Origin: JAWXTS01 sp044433305
Lineage (GTDB): Bacteria; Bacteroidota; Bacteroidia; Bacteroidales; Rikenellaceae
Length of the DNA stretch: 16,500 nt
NCBI GenBank assembly: GCA_044433305.1
Contig: JAWXTS010000034.1
Span: 1 to 16,500, forward strand
Reading direction: 5' to 3'
A program made the position numbers and the translations under genes. Shown here piece by piece: positions 14,647 to 16,500 of this stretch; within the stretch, counting starts at the first letter, position 1, and every line of letters begins with the position of its first letter. The notes beneath the pieces were generated by a model. It worked only from the letters and a program-made list of their open reading frames with translations, ran no database searches and had not been told where the DNA came from.

Positions 14647-15574
14647 TTTGGTTATTTTTTATGAATTCATACATCTTTGAGTATAGGGGAGTTGGCACAT
14701 TAACCTTCTCTCCAAGGTGTACTATATATCCACATAGAGCCTCAACCTCACAACGTTTGCCAGCGGCAAAGTCACGCTGCATGGATGAAGTAGACTCATA
14801 AGGCATGATATGTACTGTTTTAAGGTTCTTCTCGATAACATCGTCTATAAGCTCGCGCGAGTCGGCAGCAACAACAGCCGAAAATTCTTCCATCATAGCT
14901 CTTAGAGTAGCCTTCAGCTCTGGAGTAGACATTATGTCTCCCGTACAGCGGCCCGAGTAACTTGTAAAGGTAGCCACAGCAGAGATGAAGTGGAGCTTGC
15001 TCAACACGCGAACCTCTATATCGTCGTGGTATTTAACATTAAGTCCAGCAGCAGAGCACAGATTCTCAAACTCAAGCATGCGCTCTACATCACCCCCCTT
15101 AAGGCCAAACAGGTATTTCACAACCTCGCCATCTTGGTAGATGACACCTGGCTTCTCGATTAGCGATACTATGAAGGCGCAACCACTCCACACTGTGGTT
15201 TGTGGCAGCTTCTCACGCAACATCTCCTCACCATCAACACCGTTCATAAATGTTATTATAACCGTGTCAGGACCTATCATAGGTTCTAGCTGAGGGATAG
15301 ATGCCAGCGTATCATAGCTCTTTGTAGTATAGACTATATAGTCTACTACTCCCACCTCTGATGTATCCTCGACAACACTTGTGGCCTTAGCGTTAAAATT
15401 GGCTAGCGTGGTTTTCATCTCTAGTCCAGAGGCGGCAATAGCGTTATAGTGCTCACCACGTGCAATAAATATAAGCTCTATCTCTGAGTCTCCCACAGGG
15501 TACTGCCTAGCAAGGAAACCACCCAAGTAGCCTCCGACTCCCCCCATGCCAAAGATAGCAATTCTCTTTTTCAT
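14633..15574 (-). CDS. panE: 2-dehydropantoate 2-reductase (ketopantoate reductase)
   Basis: PanE reduces ketopantoate to pantoate with NADPH, a step of pantothenate and so coenzyme A synthesis in the cytoplasm. The 313 residues start with the nucleotide-binding loop GMGGVGGYLGG (9-19). Lys85 in YTTKSYD follows, then MNGVDGEE (110-117). The likely catalytic Lys193 lies in SKLHFISAVATFTSYSG, and SSMQRDFAAGKRCEVEALCG (263-282) carries Glu276 at the position of the catalytic glutamate of E. coli PanE. It sits 14 bases after the M24 peptidase gene and overlaps the next gene by 14 bases. The ApbA/PanE family includes related oxidoreductases, but the catalytic residues favour the classical reaction. 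Confidence 0.92.
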   Translation of the reverse strand: MKKRIAIFGMGGVGGYLGGFLARQYPVGDSEIELIFIARGEHYNAIAASGLEMKTTLANFNAKATSVVEDTSEVGVVDYIVYTTKSYDTLASIPQLEPMIGPDTVIITFMNGVDGEEMLREKLPQTTVWSGCAFIVSLIEKPGVIYQDGEVVKYLFGLKGGDVERMLEFENLCSAAGLNVKYHDDIEVRVLSKLHFISAVATFTSYSGRCTGDIMSTPELKATLRAMMEEFSAVVAADSRELIDDVIEKNLKTVHIMPYESTSSMQRDFAAGKRCEVEALCGYIVHLGEKVNVPTPLYSKMYEFIKNNQNEKK

Positions 15575-15588
15575 AAGTTTATACGTTG

Positions 15589-16500
15589 TTAATCTAGTGA
15601 TATTATAGACTCCTCAAAGATAGTAAGTTTTTCCACAGAATCTTCTTTTACCAAGAAAGTATTTTCTATACCCACGGCACCAATCTCTGGGAACACAAAC
15701 TTAGGCTCGAAGGCAAACACAACGCCCGTTTCAAATATCTCACGTGAACGAGGAGCCAGAACTGGCATCTCATTAATCTCTAGACCTACGCCATGACCAA
15801 CAAAGCCTGCCTGCTGGCTATGACCCATAAAGTATTCGCCCAAAGACTCCTGCTTAGCAAGCTCGACACACATATTGTAAACATCGGCTGTTGGAGTGCC
15901 GTTCTTTACCATCTGCTCCAAGCGACGTTGCATCTCTAGGGCTACCTCGTGAGCTTGAAGTACCTTATCTGGCAATATGCCATAAGAGAATACACGAGTC
16001 ATATCTGTCATATAGCGATTAAAGTTACCGCATACATCAACCATAACTGTTGTTCCCGAAGTTATGGCAGTGCCACTCGAACCGATAGGCAACGAGTTAT
16101 CCATACCTGCACCACCAAGTGCAAAGTCATAAGGAGATGGCGAGTCGGCATTGGCACCAACAAGCACGCTGCCCACAAAAATCTCCATGCTACGGCCAAA
16201 GATACGCATGCTACCAAGGCTGCCCAGACGGCGAGACTCATACTCTAGCTCTATGGCTAGCTCGGTGTCTGTCATACCTGGTTTGAATAGTGATTTTATC
16301 TTTGTATAAAGCTCAGCATGTTTGATACCTGAAAGGCGTGTTTGCTCAATCTCATAAGGAGTCTTCACGCTGCGTGCACGGCGCAAGATTGTTGTAGCAG
16401 CACCAGAGGTAGCACTGTCATCAAGGCCAAAGGCTTTCTGAAGACGTATATACTCGCCGTACGTTGCCACATCACCCTCAAGAGCAATCTTGGTTGGCTG
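15589..16500 (-). CDS. M24-family Xaa-Pro aminopeptidase-like metallopeptidase, 5' end outside the window
   Basis: The last 303 residues of a dinuclear-metal aminopeptidase are visible. The frame stays open to the window edge (QPTKIALEGD before VATYGEY), so the GTG at 16470 is not the start. The visible start corresponds to the end of the creatinase-like N-terminal domain (GEYIRLQKAFGL), then the pita-bread catalytic domain. The metal ligands are all present: Asp155 in MVDVCGNF, Asp166 in MTDMTRVF, His236 in GHGVGLEINEMP, Glu265 in FAFEPKF and Glu279 in GIENTFLV (counted from the window edge). A soluble prolidase or aminopeptidase P role is likely; the N-terminal half would be needed to decide. 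It is the first visible gene of the - strand operon. Confidence 0.93.
   Translation of the reverse strand, partial: QPTKIALEGDVATYGEYIRLQKAFGLDDSATSGAATTILRRARSVKTPYEIEQTRLSGIKHAELYTKIKSLFKPGMTDTELAIELEYESRRLGSLGSMRIFGRSMEIFVGSVLVGANADSPSPYDFALGGAGMDNSLPIGSSGTAITSGTTVMVDVCGNFNRYMTDMTRVFSYGILPDKVLQAHEVALEMQRRLEQMVKNGTPTADVYNMCVELAKQESLGEYFMGHSQQAGFVGHGVGLEINEMPVLAPRSREIFETGVVFAFEPKFVFPEIGAVGIENTFLVKEDSVEKLTIFEESIISLD

Noticed and set aside
15949..16248. 99-codon + strand open frame opposite the M24 gene
   Set aside because: It is antisense to a conserved metal-binding domain and has a composition unlike a protein (rich in His, Thr, Ile, Cys runs).
16468..16470. GTG as start of the M24 peptidase
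   Set aside because: The frame remains open to the window edge, and the residues before it match the end of the N-terminal domain. The gene is simply cut by the window.

Overview
The window is chromosomal DNA of a Bacteroidota member, probably Bacteroidales. The evidence is the Rnf gene order B-C-D-G-E-A, recognisable TAnnTTTG (-7) promoter boxes upstream of four transcription units, and a near absence of Shine-Dalgarno sequences. The standard genetic code fits every gene. Genus cannot be told from this sequence. No tRNA, rRNA, CRISPR array, insertion sequence or phage gene is visible.

Region 1 (1-4933, + strand) is the Rnf operon: the 3' part of rnfB, then complete rnfC, rnfD, rnfG, rnfE and rnfA, closed by a strong hairpin terminator that works in both directions. 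The complex couples electron flow between reduced ferredoxin and NAD+ to ion pumping across the inner membrane. All expected Fe-S cysteines and both covalent-flavin threonines can be located.

Region 2 (4960-7246, - strand) holds a TPM/YgcG-type secreted membrane protein followed by an S41-family lipoprotein. The S41 gene has its own promoter. Between the two genes lies an unexplained pair of about 80-bp direct repeats.

Region 3 (7247-10453) starts with a compact divergent promoter region carrying a perfect 16-bp palindrome over the predicted + strand start site and an inverted pair of CCGCGATT sites. It drives, on the + strand, a 530-residue protein of unknown function with two C-terminal membrane segments, translationally coupled to a GNAT acetyltransferase. 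A secreted MsrB-MsrA fusion for methionine sulfoxide repair follows. This unknown-protein/GNAT pair with its operator-like site is the best candidate here for something undescribed.

Region 4 (10593-16500, - strand) has a monocistronic class I aminotransferase with a textbook Bacteroidota promoter. Upstream of it is a tight four-gene cluster, in transcription order: an M24 aminopeptidase (running off the window), ketopantoate reductase PanE, a 5'-nucleotidase and a membrane-anchored metallophosphoesterase. The last three genes are spaced or overlapped by a few bases, so they are almost certainly cotranscribed.

Two start codons were moved downstream (7368 and 11786) because the longer reading frames begin within or upstream of the -7 promoter element.
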